NCBI RefSeq assembly: GCF_036345015.1
Contig: NZ_CP084098.1
Coordinates: 2,803,326 to 2,867,325 of the forward strand
Length of the DNA: 64,000 bases
Origin: Cyanobacterium sp. Dongsha4
Lineage (GTDB): Bacteria > Cyanobacteriota > Cyanobacteriia > Cyanobacteriales > Cyanobacteriaceae
Direction: 5' to 3'
Below the pieces are notes generated by a model. The model ran no database searches. It worked only from the letters and a program-made list of their open reading frames with translations, and was not told the origin of the DNA. Shown here piece by piece: positions 9,073-18,710 of the stretch (position 1 is its first letter; every line of letters starts with the position of its first letter). Made by a program: the position numbers and the translations under genes.

Positions 9073-9582
9073 CTAAGCTAAGACGAAATCAACATCACTT
9101 GTGCCTCCCGTTTCACCTTCCCCAGATTGTAATTTTGTTCCGTTAATTTCTACGGCAAAGGGAGTATTTCCCATCTTTAAATTATAGTCTGTGGCAGAAT
9201 TGGTATAGCCTACACTAGCAATCATTTGTCTTCCACTGTCAGTATATTGAAAAACAAGCATTTGATTTTTAGATTTTTCGTTATCGTATGCCCAGATTAC
9301 CATATACTGTTTATCCTGATATTCAAACACTTTGGGAGGGCGATTAGGCTTATAACGCCCCGAATTACCAAAACTTTTATCAAGAAAATCTTGAACGGAA
9401 GAAGTTTCGACAACGGCAAAAGCAACCTCTTCTTCTGGATTAGAAATTTGAGCATCTTCGGGAGTTTCGGGCAATGCTTCTTGCTGTTTTTTATTATGGA
9501 AATAATCAACGGCTTTTTTTACCCCCACTGCACCAACCGCAGCTATTCCAGCACCAATGAGGACGTTGCGTAATTTACTCAT
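9073..9582 (-). CDS. Unknown protein with N-terminal membrane anchor
   Basis: 169 residues, family not recognised. Residues 7-20 (LIGAGIAAVGAVGV) form a glycine/alanine-rich hydrophobic segment followed by KK, consistent with a membrane anchor or uncleaved signal. A short acidic linker (about 33-55) follows, then a compact domain rich in beta-type residues: VFEYQDKQYMVIWAYDNEK and further strands to about 150. The C-terminus is Gly/Ser-rich. It is probably a small peripheral or thylakoid-associated protein. It stands alone between ClpS and a divergently transcribed MoxR gene. Confidence 0.6.
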   Translation of the reverse strand: MSKLRNVLIGAGIAAVGAVGVKKAVDYFHNKKQQEALPETPEDAQISNPEEEVAFAVVETSSVQDFLDKSFGNSGRYKPNRPPKVFEYQDKQYMVIWAYDNEKSKNQMLVFQYTDSGRQMIASVGYTNSATDYNLKMGNTPFAVEINGTKLQSGEGETGGTSDVDFVLA

Positions 9583-9986
9583 GATAGTTTTTTAATTTCT
9601 TGTGTCTAACTAATTTTTATCTTACAGCACTTTTCAATTGTACAAACTACTTCTCGACACGGTAGCGATGCTCATTCTAAAGGAGTTGAGTGGTAGGCTA
9701 AGAAGCAGACACATTTAACATCCCATCTAACAGGTAAAGAGTAGGTAACAATGTGATCATACATAACAAGGGGCTTAAGCCCTCCGCCCAATAAAAAGAT
9801 AAGTTTAATAAGTTTTAGCTTGATGACTTTTTACTTACAAAAATACTGATGATTTAAAATTAATTTTGAGAAAAATTAACTAAAACCTAAAGCCTGAAAC
9901 CTACTTAGAGAGTGATATTTGTATATCGCACTTCGTCTAAATTTGATAAAATATGGACTCAGTATCACACAAGGAAATAACTGCTG
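9583..9986. other. Divergent intergenic region with a palindromic repeat
   Basis: A 404-bp region between divergent genes. It should contain promoters for both. The one clear element is a palindromic repeat at 9762-9788. A degenerate CCTGAAACCT heptamer tract lies near 9888-9903. No gene or RNA recognised. Confidence 0.5.
9762..9788. repeat. Palindromic dispersed repeat (GGGGCTTAAGCCC core), copy 1
   Basis: The core AACAAGGGGCTTAAGCCC is a near-perfect inverted repeat centred on CTTAAG. A second copy with AACAAGGGGCTTAAACCCC occurs at 31235-31261. The two flanks also agree for a few bases (ATAAC before, TC-GC after), as expected for a small mobile or REP-like palindrome. Confidence 0.55.
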
Positions 9987-10895
9987 ATGAGGGAAAAAAT
10001 TACCATTCTCAAAGAAAATCTAGCCCGTACAATTGTGGGTAAGGATGATGCCATTAAATTAGTTTTAGTTGCCTTATTAAGTGGAGGTCATGCTTTACTA
10101 GAAGATGTACCCGGAGTGGGTAAAACCCTCTTAGCGAAATCTCTTGCAAAATCAATTAATGGTAAGTTTCAGCGTATCCAATGCACTCCTGATTTATTGC
10201 CTAGTGATGTAACAGGAACAAATGTTTGGAATCCCAACAGTCGAGAATTTGAGTTTTTAGCAGGTCCTGCTTTTGCGAATGTTTTACTAGCAGATGAAAT
10301 TAATAGAGCTACTCCGAGAACTCAATCAGCATTGTTAGAAGTAATGGAAGAAAAACAAATCACCATTGACGGAGTTGCTAAGATTGTACCGACACCTTTT
10401 TTTGTCATTGCCACACAAAACCCAGTAGAATATCAAGGAACTTTTCCCTTACCAGAAGCACAAATGGACAGATTTGCTATTTCTTTGAGCCTCGGTTATC
10501 CTTCTTTTGAGGAAGAGTTGCAAATGTTAGAAAAGCAGTTAAATCCCACTTTAGTGGAAGAATTAGAACCCTGTGTGAGTTTACAAGACGTGAAAGATTT
10601 ACAAACAGAGGTATTTTCAGTTAGGGTTGCTCCAGAGATTCAAAAGTATATCGTTAATTTAATCAATGCTTCTCGTCAGGATGATGATATTGCTTTGGGG
10701 GTAAGTCCTAGGGGAACAATTGCTCTACAAAAAGCATCTCAGGCTTTAGCTTTCTTGGAAGGGAGGGATTATGTTATTCCCGATGATATTAAATTTTTAG
10801 CACCTAGTGTATTATCTCATCGTTTGATTCCGGCCGGAGGTAGAAATGCCAAAGTGATTGTAGCTCGGTTACTCAATACAGTTGCAATAACTTAG
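9987..10895 (+). CDS. MoxR-family AAA+ ATPase
   Basis: 302 residues, the normal length. Walker A is PGVGKT at 42-47, Walker B LLADE with D103-E104, sensor 1 is in ATQNP near 149, and an arginine-finger region follows MDRF. The C-terminal lid (AAA_lid_2) is complete. MoxR proteins are chaperone-like ATPases that help mature metalloenzymes or membrane complexes, often with a VWA-domain partner. No VWA gene is adjacent; the next gene is a dihaem cytochrome c 78 bp downstream on the same strand, so a role in its assembly is possible but only suggested by position. Confidence 0.9.
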   Translation: MREKITILKENLARTIVGKDDAIKLVLVALLSGGHALLEDVPGVGKTLLAKSLAKSINGKFQRIQCTPDLLPSDVTGTNVWNPNSREFEFLAGPAFANVLLADEINRATPRTQSALLEVMEEKQITIDGVAKIVPTPFFVIATQNPVEYQGTFPLPEAQMDRFAISLSLGYPSFEEELQMLEKQLNPTLVEELEPCVSLQDVKDLQTEVFSVRVAPEIQKYIVNLINASRQDDDIALGVSPRGTIALQKASQALAFLEGRDYVIPDDIKFLAPSVLSHRLIPAGGRNAKVIVARLLNTVAIT

Positions 10896-10973
10896 TACCA
10901 ACGAGTGCGATCGCATTAATGTCGCCGAAGTTGGAGAGGGATAATTCTCAAATATTCATTTTTAAGGGTAATC

Positions 10974-11486
10974 ATGTTTTTTAAGTCAAAAAAAAGAAAA
11001 AAAGTAACTTTACCACTAATATTAGCTTTAACAGTCTTTTTCTGTTCGATTTTTGGGTGGGGTGCATCCTTAGCGATGAATCATCAATCTTTAACCGCAG
11101 GAACAAAATCTGTTGATAAAGCAGTAGGCAACTTTGTTATTGGTAAAGACTTATACTTAGAAAATTGTTCCACTTGCCATATACCAATTCCCCCAGCCGT
11201 TTTACCCTCAGAAACATGGCAGACAATTTTGGAAAATCCGGGGAATCATTATGGTGTGAGAATAGATGGCATTGTCCGTTTTACCCAAGTTTTAATGTGG
11301 CAATATTTACAGCAGTATTCAAGACAATTACTTAAGGATGAACCTCAACCAAAATTTATTGCCCAGTCTCGTTACTTTTTCGCCCTACATCCTGATATAG
11401 AATTTACAACCCCAGTTACTCACAATACTTGTGTTGAGTGTCATAATCGAGCTAGTGAATTTGACTACAGTGTCACTAATGAGTAA
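10974..11486 (+). CDS. Dihaem cytochrome c (DHC-type)
   Basis: 170 residues. One N-terminal hydrophobic segment (about 11-31) is a signal anchor for export. Two haem-binding motifs are CSTCH (C65, C68, H69) and CVECH (C153, C156, H157). The pattern LENCSTCHIPIPP-VLPSETWQ is typical of the cyanobacterial dihaem cytochrome family, which also keeps this length. The haems lie on the lumenal/periplasmic side and the protein presumably carries electrons. Partners are not evident. Its place after moxR in the same direction may be a two-gene unit. Confidence 0.8.
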   Translation: MFFKSKKRKKVTLPLILALTVFFCSIFGWGASLAMNHQSLTAGTKSVDKAVGNFVIGKDLYLENCSTCHIPIPPAVLPSETWQTILENPGNHYGVRIDGIVRFTQVLMWQYLQQYSRQLLKDEPQPKFIAQSRYFFALHPDIEFTTPVTHNTCVECHNRASEFDYSVTNE

Positions 11487-11504
11487 ATGAGTCAGAAGTA
11501 GGTA

Positions 11505-11631
11505 GCAGGTTTCAGGTGTTTTTATTATTTATGATCAAACTATAAACTATTGCCTATTGCCTATAAACTATTGCCTATTGCCCATTGCCCACCCTCATGA
11601 CACCACTTTTTCATCAACCCCTAATTACTAA
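11505..11631. repeat. CTATTGC heptamer array and dispersed TTCATCAACCCCTAATTA repeat
   Basis: Between the cytochrome and mutL. About 11545-11592 consists of 7-bp units CTATTGC / CCATTGC. At 11601-11631 the sequence TTCATCAACCCCTAATTA occurs; it is found again near 37110-37135, there running into the rhomboid stop codon. Confidence 0.55.
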
Positions 11632-11636
11632 TTGAA

Positions 11637-13328
11637 ATGGCTATCAGGAAATTACCAGACAACTTAATTAAATTAATTGCCGCAGGAGAAGTTATAGATT
11701 CATTAGTAGCCGTTGTCAGAGAGTTAGTAGAAAACAGTTTAGATGCAAAAGCCGATCGCATTTTCGTGTCCATTTATCCAGAAACATGGAATTTACAAGT
11801 AGCCGACAACGGAGAAGGTATTACCCAAGAAGATTTACCTCTGACGATTCAACCCCATGCCACCAGTAAAATAAATAATACCAATGATTTAATTAATATT
11901 CACACACTGGGATTCAGGGGCGAAGCCTTACATAGTATCGCTCAATTGGCACAGATTAATATTAGCAGTCGGGTTACTGATGATTGCGGTTGGGAAATTA
12001 TGGCTGAAAATGCCCAACTACAACATATTTATCCTAAACCCTCAGCCGTGGGGACAATAGTAAGAGTTAATGACTTATTTGGCAATATGCCTGTGAGAAG
12101 ACAGGTAAATCCCCCTTTTAAACAGCAGTTGAAAAAAATTCAAATCTTGTTGGGAGAATTTGCTTTATGTCATTCCCATATTACTTGGCAATTATTAGTA
12201 AATGATCGTTTAATTTTTTCCATTAGTCGTAGTAATTCTGCGGATAGAATTTTGCCACAATTATTAAAAACTATTCATTATTCTGATTTAAAAACTATTA
12301 AAAAAACTCTTGATACTCCCTATGAAAAATCTATTTCTCACCTTGAATTAGTTTTAGGATTACCCGATCGCATCTCTCGTCCTCGACCAGATTGGGTTAA
12401 GATAGGAATTAACGGTAGAATAATCAAATGTCCTGAGTTAGAATCAGCTATTTATAAGGGTTTTCATCGTACCTTAGAAAGAGATCGTTTTCCCGTTGCC
12501 TTTTTACATTTACAAACATCTCCTCGACAAATAGACTGGAATCGACACCCTGCTAAAGCGGAAGTCTTCTTAGATAATATTGAATTTTGGCAAGAACAAA
12601 TTAAAGATACTATTGCAGAAATTTTTAAATTAACTAATAATAATATATCTCAAAAATGGGAGAATAAGAGAGTTGAAAATATCCTTAAAGTAGCAGAAAA
12701 TAAAAGTATTTATAACTTAGAAACGCCAGAAATCAAAGAAACAGAAAAAGAGACAGAAGAAAACATCGGTTTAATTAATTTACAAGTCATTGCTCAAGCA
12801 AGAAATACATATATTATTGCGGAACATTCCCAAGGAATATGGTTAATAGAACAACATATCGCCCATGAGAGAATTATTTATGAACAAATACAAAATCAAT
12901 GGGAAATAGTCGCCTTAGAAAATCCCATTATTTTAGATAAATTACTACCAAAACAAATAGAACAACTAAATAATATTGGTTTGGAAATAGAGACTTTTGG
13001 GGAAGATTTATGGGCATTAAGAACTATTCCTAAAATACTTTTAAATAGAGATGATTCTTTATCAGCAATTATGGAATTAAGTTATGGAGGAGATCTCAAT
13101 TCTGCCCAAGTTGCGATCGCTTGTAGAAGTGCCATTCGTAACGGTGAAAAACTGACTATTGAACAGATGCAAAACATCGTTGATAATTGGAAAATTACTA
13201 AAAATCCTCACACCTGCCCCCATGGCAGACCTATTTATTTATCCCTAGAAGAATCCTCTTTATATCGCTTTTTCCGCCGTCATTGGGTATTAGGAAAAAG
13301 TCATGGCATTGAGGAAAAAAAGACATGA
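11637..13328 (+). CDS. mutL: DNA mismatch repair protein MutL
   Basis: 563 residues. The GHKL ATPase half is intact: RELVENSLDA (28-37; E29, N33), DNGEGI 57-62 and GFRGEAL 92-98. After a variable linker (about 335-385), the C-terminal dimerisation/endonuclease half keeps the QH-x-AHER-x-x-YE block at 406-416, ACRSAIRNGE and CPHGRP (C527). MutL links MutS mismatch recognition to strand removal; members without MutH nick DNA themselves using these C-terminal metal sites. The first position of the metal motif is Glu405 rather than the usual Asp, and the next Ala is Ile408. The start codon ATG follows closely on a repeat and lacks a strong ribosome-binding site. The gene ends inside a hairpin. 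Confidence 0.92.
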   Translation: MAIRKLPDNLIKLIAAGEVIDSLVAVVRELVENSLDAKADRIFVSIYPETWNLQVADNGEGITQEDLPLTIQPHATSKINNTNDLINIHTLGFRGEALHSIAQLAQINISSRVTDDCGWEIMAENAQLQHIYPKPSAVGTIVRVNDLFGNMPVRRQVNPPFKQQLKKIQILLGEFALCHSHITWQLLVNDRLIFSISRSNSADRILPQLLKTIHYSDLKTIKKTLDTPYEKSISHLELVLGLPDRISRPRPDWVKIGINGRIIKCPELESAIYKGFHRTLERDRFPVAFLHLQTSPRQIDWNRHPAKAEVFLDNIEFWQEQIKDTIAEIFKLTNNNISQKWENKRVENILKVAENKSIYNLETPEIKETEKETEENIGLINLQVIAQARNTYIIAEHSQGIWLIEQHIAHERIIYEQIQNQWEIVALENPIILDKLLPKQIEQLNNIGLEIETFGEDLWALRTIPKILLNRDDSLSAIMELSYGGDLNSAQVAIACRSAIRNGEKLTIEQMQNIVDNWKITKNPHTCPHGRPIYLSLEESSLYRFFRRHWVLGKSHGIEEKKT

Positions 13329-13371
13329 GCCACCCCTCCCCTGACCGCTACGGATCAAGAAAAGGGTGGCT
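13328..13371 (+). terminator. Hairpin at the end of mutL
   Basis: AGCCACCC (13328-13335) pairs exactly with GGGTGGCT (13364-13371) around a 28-base loop; the mutL stop codon overlaps the first base. T-rich sequence follows only some 45 bases later, so it may be a factor-independent terminator of weak form or a 3' stabilising hairpin. Confidence 0.45.
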
Positions 13372-13577
13372 ATCTTCTCATAGTTAAATTATAACAAATT
13401 AGACAAAAAATTGTCAATAGTTTTTTTGTTCTTTTTAGATTATTTAAAATTAATTTAGTGGTTATTAAATTAAAGATAGAATGTGTATTTTATTATACAA
13501 AGGTTGAATAAAAAAATTTTTTCCATAAAATGTATAGAAGGGAAAATATCAAAATTAATAGATAAATAATAATCAAA

Positions 13578-14621
13578 ATGCACAAAATTCCAGTAACAGT
13601 AATCACAGGCTTTTTAGGTGCGGGAAAAACTACCCTTTTACGACACTTATTACAAAATAATCAAGGAAGAAAAATTGCGGTTTTAGTTAATGAATTTGGA
13701 GAAGTAGGTATTGACGGAGATTTACTGCGTAGTTGTCAGGTATGCGATACCGAGGAAGAAGAAAATAACATCATTGAATTAACTAATGGCTGTCTTTGTT
13801 GCACAGTCCAAGAAGAGTTTTATCCTACCATGCAAGAGTTATTAACTAGGAAAGATGCGATCGACTCTATCATTATTGAAACATCTGGATTAGCCTTACC
13901 AAAACCCCTCGTACAAGCCTTTAAATGGCAAGAAATTCGCACCCATGCCACTGTTGACGGTGTGGTAACGGTTGTTGATGCCCAAGCCTTAGCTAATGGC
14001 ACATTAGTAGGAGATTTAGAAGCCTTAGAAACTCAAAGAGTGGATGATCCTAGTTTAGATCATGAAACCCCCATTGAAGAACTATTCGAGGATCAATTAG
14101 CCTGTGCAGATTTAGTATTATTAACCAAAACTGATTTAATTAGCGAAACGGATTTAACTCAAGTTAAGTCTTGGTTAGAAAAGGAATTGCGTCAAGGAGT
14201 AAAGGTAATACCCTGTCATCAAGGAGAAATTAACCCTGATATTTTACTCGGTTTTAACGCCGCCGTGGAAGATGATTTAAACAATCGCCCCTCCCATCAT
14301 GATACAGAAGAAGAACACGATCACGATGACGACATAAATTCCCTTGAGTTAGTGATTTGTGAAACTTCCAACCCACAAGATTTAATCCAAGAATTACATA
14401 AACTAATCACGAAATTTGAAATTTACCGCATCAAAGGATTTGTAAATGTTCCTGATAAACCCATGAGAATGGTATTACAAGGAGTGGGCGATCGCATCGA
14501 AACATTTTTTGATCGTCTTTGGAAACCTGAAGATAATCGAGTAACCCGTCTTGTAATCATCGGCAAAAATTTAGAAAAACAAAAAATCAATCAAGAACTA
14601 AATAACCTCACTGAGAGTTAA
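13578..14621 (+). CDS. CobW/COG0523-family metal-chaperone GTPase
   Basis: 347 residues. G1 motif is GFLGAGKT at 11-18. The family's metal site GCLCC has C72, C74 and C75, and the G4 motif has the variant TKTD. A His/Asp-rich segment near 240-255 (SHHDTEEEHDHDDD) probably binds metal, and the CobW C-terminal domain follows to the end. COG0523 proteins insert or deliver metals, most often Zn, using GTP. The sequence cannot separate a zinc chaperone from a cobalt-linked CobW; cobQ is 5 kb away but not in an operon. No clear Zur-type operator was seen upstream. It is a single gene with about 250 bp of free sequence before it. Confidence 0.88.
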   Translation: MHKIPVTVITGFLGAGKTTLLRHLLQNNQGRKIAVLVNEFGEVGIDGDLLRSCQVCDTEEEENNIIELTNGCLCCTVQEEFYPTMQELLTRKDAIDSIIIETSGLALPKPLVQAFKWQEIRTHATVDGVVTVVDAQALANGTLVGDLEALETQRVDDPSLDHETPIEELFEDQLACADLVLLTKTDLISETDLTQVKSWLEKELRQGVKVIPCHQGEINPDILLGFNAAVEDDLNNRPSHHDTEEEHDHDDDINSLELVICETSNPQDLIQELHKLITKFEIYRIKGFVNVPDKPMRMVLQGVGDRIETFFDRLWKPEDNRVTRLVIIGKNLEKQKINQELNNLTES

Positions 14622-14744
14622 TTTTCCCCTCTCTCCTTCTCTATCCAATCCCCTAAAACCTTAAATTTGGCAACCTGATTGTTTCTGAGAGTCAATGCCT
14701 GATACTATAAAACCTGATCCTTTATCAACTTAACAAAAATTTAT

Positions 14745-15911
14745 ATGAGTAATATTATAGAGACGATCGCACCTCATGGAGGGCATTTAGTCAATCGGGT
14801 GGCTACTCCTGCCGAAAGAGACGAATTTATGGCACAAGCAGATAGCCTTCCTAGAATTGAATTAGATGATCGTGCCTTATCTGATTTAGTTATGATTGCC
14901 ATAGGCGGATTTAGTCCTCTTAACGGGTTTATGGCACAAGATGACTACGAAAGAGTAGTAGAAGAAATGCGTTTAATGAACGGATTACCTTGGGCTGTAC
15001 CTGTAACCCTTTCTGTCAGTGCAGAAGTAGCAGAACCTCTAAAAGAAGGTAGTTGGGTACGTTTAGATGATCATACTGGCAGATTTGTTGGTGTATTGGA
15101 ATTAACCCAGAAATACCGCTATAACAAAACCCATGAAGCAGTAAACGTGTATCGCACCGATGAAGAAAAACATCCCGGAGTTAAAGTAGTTTACGAACAA
15201 GGAGAAATCAACCTTGCAGGGCCTATCTGGCTACTACAAAGAGACGATCATCCCTACTTCCCTAAATATCAAATTGATCCCGCCGAATCCCGTAAAATGT
15301 TTGTAGAAAGAGGCTGGAAAACCGTTGTTGGCTTCCAAACTCGTAACCCCATCCACCGCGCCCACGAATACATCATCAAATGTGCCTTAGAAATCGTTGA
15401 TGGTTTATTCCTTCATCCCCTCGTTGGTGCAACCAAAAGCGATGACATTCCTGCTGATGTGAGAATGCGCTGTTATGAAATTATGGTAGATAACTATTTC
15501 CCTCAAAACCGAGTTATTCTTGCTATTAACCCTTCTGCTATGCGTTACGCAGGTCCTCGTGAAGCCATTTTCCATGCTTTAATTCGCAAAAACTACGGTT
15601 GTACTCACTTTATCGTTGGTAGAGATCACGCAGGGGTAGGTGACTACTATGGTACTTATGATGCTCAACATATTTTCGATGAGTTTAAGCCTGAAGAATT
15701 AGGCATCACCCCTCTTAAATTTGAACACGCCTTCTATTGTACTCGTACAAATCAAATGGCAACCTCAAAAACCAGCCCTGCTACCAAAGAAGAAAGAATC
15801 CACTTATCAGGTACAAAAGTAAGAGAAATGTTGCGTCGTGGTGAATTACCACCTCCAGAATTTTCTCGTCCTAAAGTAGCGGCCGAATTGGCTAAAGCAA
15901 TGCACCAATAA
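14745..15911 (+). CDS. sat: Sulfate adenylyltransferase (ATP sulfurylase)
   Basis: 388 residues, normal for the bacterial/cyanobacterial single-chain enzyme. Active-site motifs [12 protein letters not shown] (about 198-209) and [11 protein letters not shown] (about 226-236) are intact, and a third, GRDHAGVG, lies near 302. It makes adenosine 5'-phosphosulfate from ATP and sulfate, the first step of sulfate assimilation, in the cytoplasm. There is no APS-kinase domain at the C-terminus. It is transcribed alone. Codon use is richer in C-ending codons than its neighbours, in line with strong expression. Confidence 0.96.
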   Translation: MSNIIETIAPHGGHLVNRVATPAERDEFMAQADSLPRIELDDRALSDLVMIAIGGFSPLNGFMAQDDYERVVEEMRLMNGLPWAVPVTLSVSAEVAEPLKEGSWVRLDDHTGRFVGVLELTQKYRYNKTHEAVNVYRTDEEKHPGVKVVYEQGEINLAGPIWLLQRDDHPYFPKYQIDPAESRKMFVERGWKTVVGFQTRNPIHRAHEYIIKCALEIVDGLFLHPLVGATKSDDIPADVRMRCYEIMVDNYFPQNRVILAINPSAMRYAGPREAIFHALIRKNYGCTHFIVGRDHAGVGDYYGTYDAQHIFDEFKPEELGITPLKFEHAFYCTRTNQMATSKTSPATKEERIHLSGTKVREMLRRGELPPPEFSRPKVAAELAKAMHQ

Positions 15912-16237
15912 GAGTTCAGGGTTCGGAGTTAGGAGTTCGGGGTTCGGAATTAATTTTTAAGATTAGATAGGTTAGACAGGAAGGAGTATTAGGACATTAG
16001 GGGGAAACCGCCCATTAAAAACTATTGTCTGCTCCATTCTTTGGATTATTATTCAGAAAATCAAACTTGAAACCTGAAACCTAATCAAATCAGATATTCT
16101 TATATCGAACTGAGGTATCAGCTTTGCCCGTTGCCTAACTTTACCTAGACCAAACTATGCTTTTCCTCAATATAATTGCACTGTAGGATAAACTTGATTA
16201 AGTTATATTAAATATCAAATTTAAGATCAAGAATATT
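15912..16237. other. Spacer with GTTCGGAG heptamers, dispersed repeat and promoter-like motif
   Basis: A 326-bp spacer. Bases 15914-15949 are a degenerate GGAGTTC/GGGTTCG array. 16068-16084 is a CCTGAAACCT tract, followed by the dispersed-repeat fragment 16091-16117 (GATATTCTTATATCGAACTGAGGT, interrupted). A promoter-like element at 16152-16176 follows. Confidence 0.55.
16152..16176 (+). promoter_or_regulatory. Promoter-like motif TATGCTTTTCC-N4-TATAAT
   Basis: A perfect TATAAT -10 box at 16171-16176, about 60 bp before the next start codon, preceded at fixed distance by TATGCTTTTCC. The same composite element, 20 of 25 positions identical, occurs at 31760-31784. The -35 region is not convincing, so this could be an activator-dependent promoter. 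Confidence 0.4.
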
Positions 16238-17398
16238 ATGAAAGCAATGATTCTGGCGGCGGGTAAAGGAACTCGTGTTCGCCCCATCACCCATACTATC
16301 CCTAAGCCTTTAATTCCCATTTTACAAAAGCCTGTAATGGAGTTTTTGGTAGAGTTACTCCGTCAACATGGTTTTAAGCAAATAATGGTGAATGTTAGTC
16401 ATCTAGCTGAAGAAATTGAAAACTATTTTCGGGATGGGCAACGTTTTGGGGTGGAAATTGGTTATTCTTTTGAAGGACGTATCATTGATGGTGAATTGGT
16501 GGGAGAGGCTTTAGGCTCTGCTGGTGGTTTAAAAAAGATTCAAGAGTTTAATCCTTTTTTCGATGATACTTTTGTGGTTTTGTGTGGTGATGCTTTAATT
16601 GATTTAGATTTGACTGAAGTTGTGAGACAACATAAAGCCAAAGGGGCGATCGCAACAGTAGTAACAAAAAGTGTTCCCAAAGAGGCAGTATCAAGCTACG
16701 GTGTGGTAGTAAGCGATGAAAATGGCAAAATTCTCACTTTCCAAGAAAAACCTTCTGTAGAGGATGCTTTGAGTACGGAAATTAATACGGGGATTTATGT
16801 TTTTGAGCCTGAAGTAATTAACTACATTCCTCCCAATCAAGAATATGATATTGGTAGTGAGTTATTCCCTAAATTGGTAGAATTAAACCTCCCTTTTTAT
16901 GCGGTTAATATGGATTTTGAGTGGGTGGACATTGGAAAAGTTCCAGACTATTGGGAGGCTATTCGGGCGGTATTAAGGGGAGATGTAAAAAATGTGCAGA
17001 TACCGGGGAAAGAAGTAAAGCCGGGGGTTTATACAGGTTTAAATGTGTCAGTTAATTGGGATAAAGTTGATATAACTGGCCCTGTTTATATTGGTGCGAT
17101 GACTCACATTGAAGATGGTGCAAAAATAGTTGGCCCCTCTATGATTGGCCCTAACTGCTGGATTTGTGAAGGGGCAACGGTGGACAATAGTGTTATCTTT
17201 GAATATTCTCGTCTTGGTTCAGGGGTTTATTTACAGGATAAATTAGTATTTGGTCGATATTGTGTGGATAAAACTGGTACTGCCATTGATGTTCAAGCGG
17301 CTGCGATCGACTGGTTAATTACAGATACCCGTAAAGAAACAGTCAATCATCATAATAAGGGACAATTTATCACCGATTTTGTTACAAATCAATCTTAA
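16238..17398 (+). CDS. Sugar-nucleotide pyrophosphorylase (mannose-1-phosphate guanylyltransferase-like)
   Basis: 386 residues. The N-terminal nucleotidyltransferase fold starts MKAMILAAGKGTRVRPIT, the NTP loop, with KPLIPI and the metal aspartate in LCGDALIDLDL near 110. The C-terminal third, from about 255, has the hexapeptide pattern of a left-handed beta-helix (GPVYIGAMTHIEDGAKIVGP). The closest functional label in cyanobacteria is GDP-mannose pyrophosphorylase, but substrate cannot be fixed from motifs; a glucose-1-phosphate thymidylyl/uridylyl role is possible. It would feed cell-surface polysaccharide or glycan synthesis. Monocistronic, facing the PabC-like gene. Confidence 0.8.
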   Translation: MKAMILAAGKGTRVRPITHTIPKPLIPILQKPVMEFLVELLRQHGFKQIMVNVSHLAEEIENYFRDGQRFGVEIGYSFEGRIIDGELVGEALGSAGGLKKIQEFNPFFDDTFVVLCGDALIDLDLTEVVRQHKAKGAIATVVTKSVPKEAVSSYGVVVSDENGKILTFQEKPSVEDALSTEINTGIYVFEPEVINYIPPNQEYDIGSELFPKLVELNLPFYAVNMDFEWVDIGKVPDYWEAIRAVLRGDVKNVQIPGKEVKPGVYTGLNVSVNWDKVDITGPVYIGAMTHIEDGAKIVGPSMIGPNCWICEGATVDNSVIFEYSRLGSGVYLQDKLVFGRYCVDKTGTAIDVQAAAIDWLITDTRKETVNHHNKGQFITDFVTNQS

Positions 17399-17437
17399 GA
17401 AACCATTATTTTCCGTTTAAAGAAAAATGCTAGGGGA

Positions 17438-18220
17438 TTAGTTAAAAATCCCTCTCAAAGTCTTATAGGCAGGATGATTATAGTCATAGTCAATCACTTT
17501 TTCTCCGTTCATTATCTTATTAAAAGGAATTATTTCTATCACACTATTACTATAGGCTATGGCTTCCAAGTCATTAATAAAATCTGGAGTCCATTGGTTA
17601 ATTTCAATGGGGAATTGTGCTTTGTCAATAATAGTTTGTCGAGCAATTCCGGGCAAAATACCTTGAGCTAAATTAGGGGTAAACCAAATACCTTGTTTAT
17701 ATCCCCACAAATTACCAGTGCTGGTTTCTAACCAATTCTGTTCAATATTTGTCAAAATTGCTTCTTGATAGCCCTGTTTTTGTGCCTGTTGCAAAGCCAA
17801 CCAAGGAGCAAGATAATTACCTGTTTTATGTTCAGGAATAGAGCGTTGTATGGAAGGGTTTAAACATACTAATCCTTTTATTCCTTCCCGTTGCTTTTGC
17901 AATAAATTTGTGGGTAATTGTCGCCCAATAATTAACTCTCTACCATCGGGAAAAACAGTAATTCTAATCACAGGAAAATATATTAGTAACTGCTCAACTT
18001 CTTGTTTTATTAATTTCCAATCAGGAGAAGTCCAATTTAATTCTTTTATACTCTTTAAGAGGCGATCGCAGTGTTTTTGCCAATTAGTAAGAGGATGATT
18101 TAACGATTGTTCATAGACTCTCATGGTGGTAAAAACTGTTGCACCATAAAGCCATGTAGAATCATTTATATTAAGAGAAATACTACTTCCTTCGTAAAAT
18201 TGACCTTCATAATAAAACAT
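17438..18220 (-). CDS. Class IV aminotransferase-fold PLP enzyme (4-amino-4-deoxychorismate lyase-like)
   Basis: 260 residues, the length of PabC-type lyases. The opening block LNINDSTWLYGATVFTTMRVY (interior of residues 16-36) is the usual substrate-side strand-turn, HKTGNYL places the PLP lysine at K132, and ETSTGNLWG (about 165-173) binds the cofactor phosphate. PabC makes p-aminobenzoate for folate by releasing pyruvate. Branched-chain or D-amino-acid aminotransferases share the fold, but they are longer or have different loop signatures. A small unknown gene lies 23 bp upstream on the same strand. Confidence 0.75.
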   Translation of the reverse strand: MFYYEGQFYEGSSISLNINDSTWLYGATVFTTMRVYEQSLNHPLTNWQKHCDRLLKSIKELNWTSPDWKLIKQEVEQLLIYFPVIRITVFPDGRELIIGRQLPTNLLQKQREGIKGLVCLNPSIQRSIPEHKTGNYLAPWLALQQAQKQGYQEAILTNIEQNWLETSTGNLWGYKQGIWFTPNLAQGILPGIARQTIIDKAQFPIEINQWTPDFINDLEAIAYSNSVIEIIPFNKIMNGEKVIDYDYNHPAYKTLRGIFN

Positions 18221-18243
18221 AAATTGAGATTTTTACAGAATAA

Positions 18244-18444
18244 CTATTTATACAGATTTTCTTTCATAGAATAAGCAACACCGATGGAAACAATACGGGA
18301 AAGACGCTCACCATTTTCCCACTGATTACTAATTTGAAAACTTTGATAAAACTCAGCAATTAAAGAAGACGAAAAACCAACGATAATATAAGCTATTATA
18401 CAGTTACGCCAAAAGATAGAAGAAAAGAAAATTTGTTTTAACAT
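18244..18444 (-). CDS. Possible small single-pass membrane protein
   Basis: 66 residues starting at ATG, with one hydrophobic helix near 14-31 (NCIIAYIIVGFSSSLIA) and a polar tail. No family recognised. It ends 23 bp before the PabC-like gene in the same direction, which argues for a real leader gene of that unit. The ribosome-binding site is weak and there is no independent support, so this may be chance. Confidence 0.35.
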   Translation of the reverse strand: MLKQIFFSSIFWRNCIIAYIIVGFSSSLIAEFYQSFQISNQWENGERLSRIVSIGVAYSMKENLYK

Positions 18445-18710
18445 AATGGAGAATCATCAAACATATGATAATGTATTTGTTATTATTTTTGACTTTAATA
18501 ATAAATAAAAAGTTTCCATCAATCTAAAATTTAATTAATTTTCTGTCAATAGAGCATTTAATCAGTTCATAATTTTAGTATTTCAAGAACTCCTTTGCTC
18601 CTTGACCTTTTTATCTTAATGTAACTGTTTATGAATCAGAAGATTCCTATGGAAGCAAAAAAACTTAAGATGATCAATAGAGATTAATTGTTATATTTCT
18701 GAATTAAACT

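Noticed and set aside
13501-13577. Zur-type operator upstream of the CobW-family gene
   Set aside because: Some AATAATAATC-like bases are present but no 7-1-7 palindrome of the expected form.
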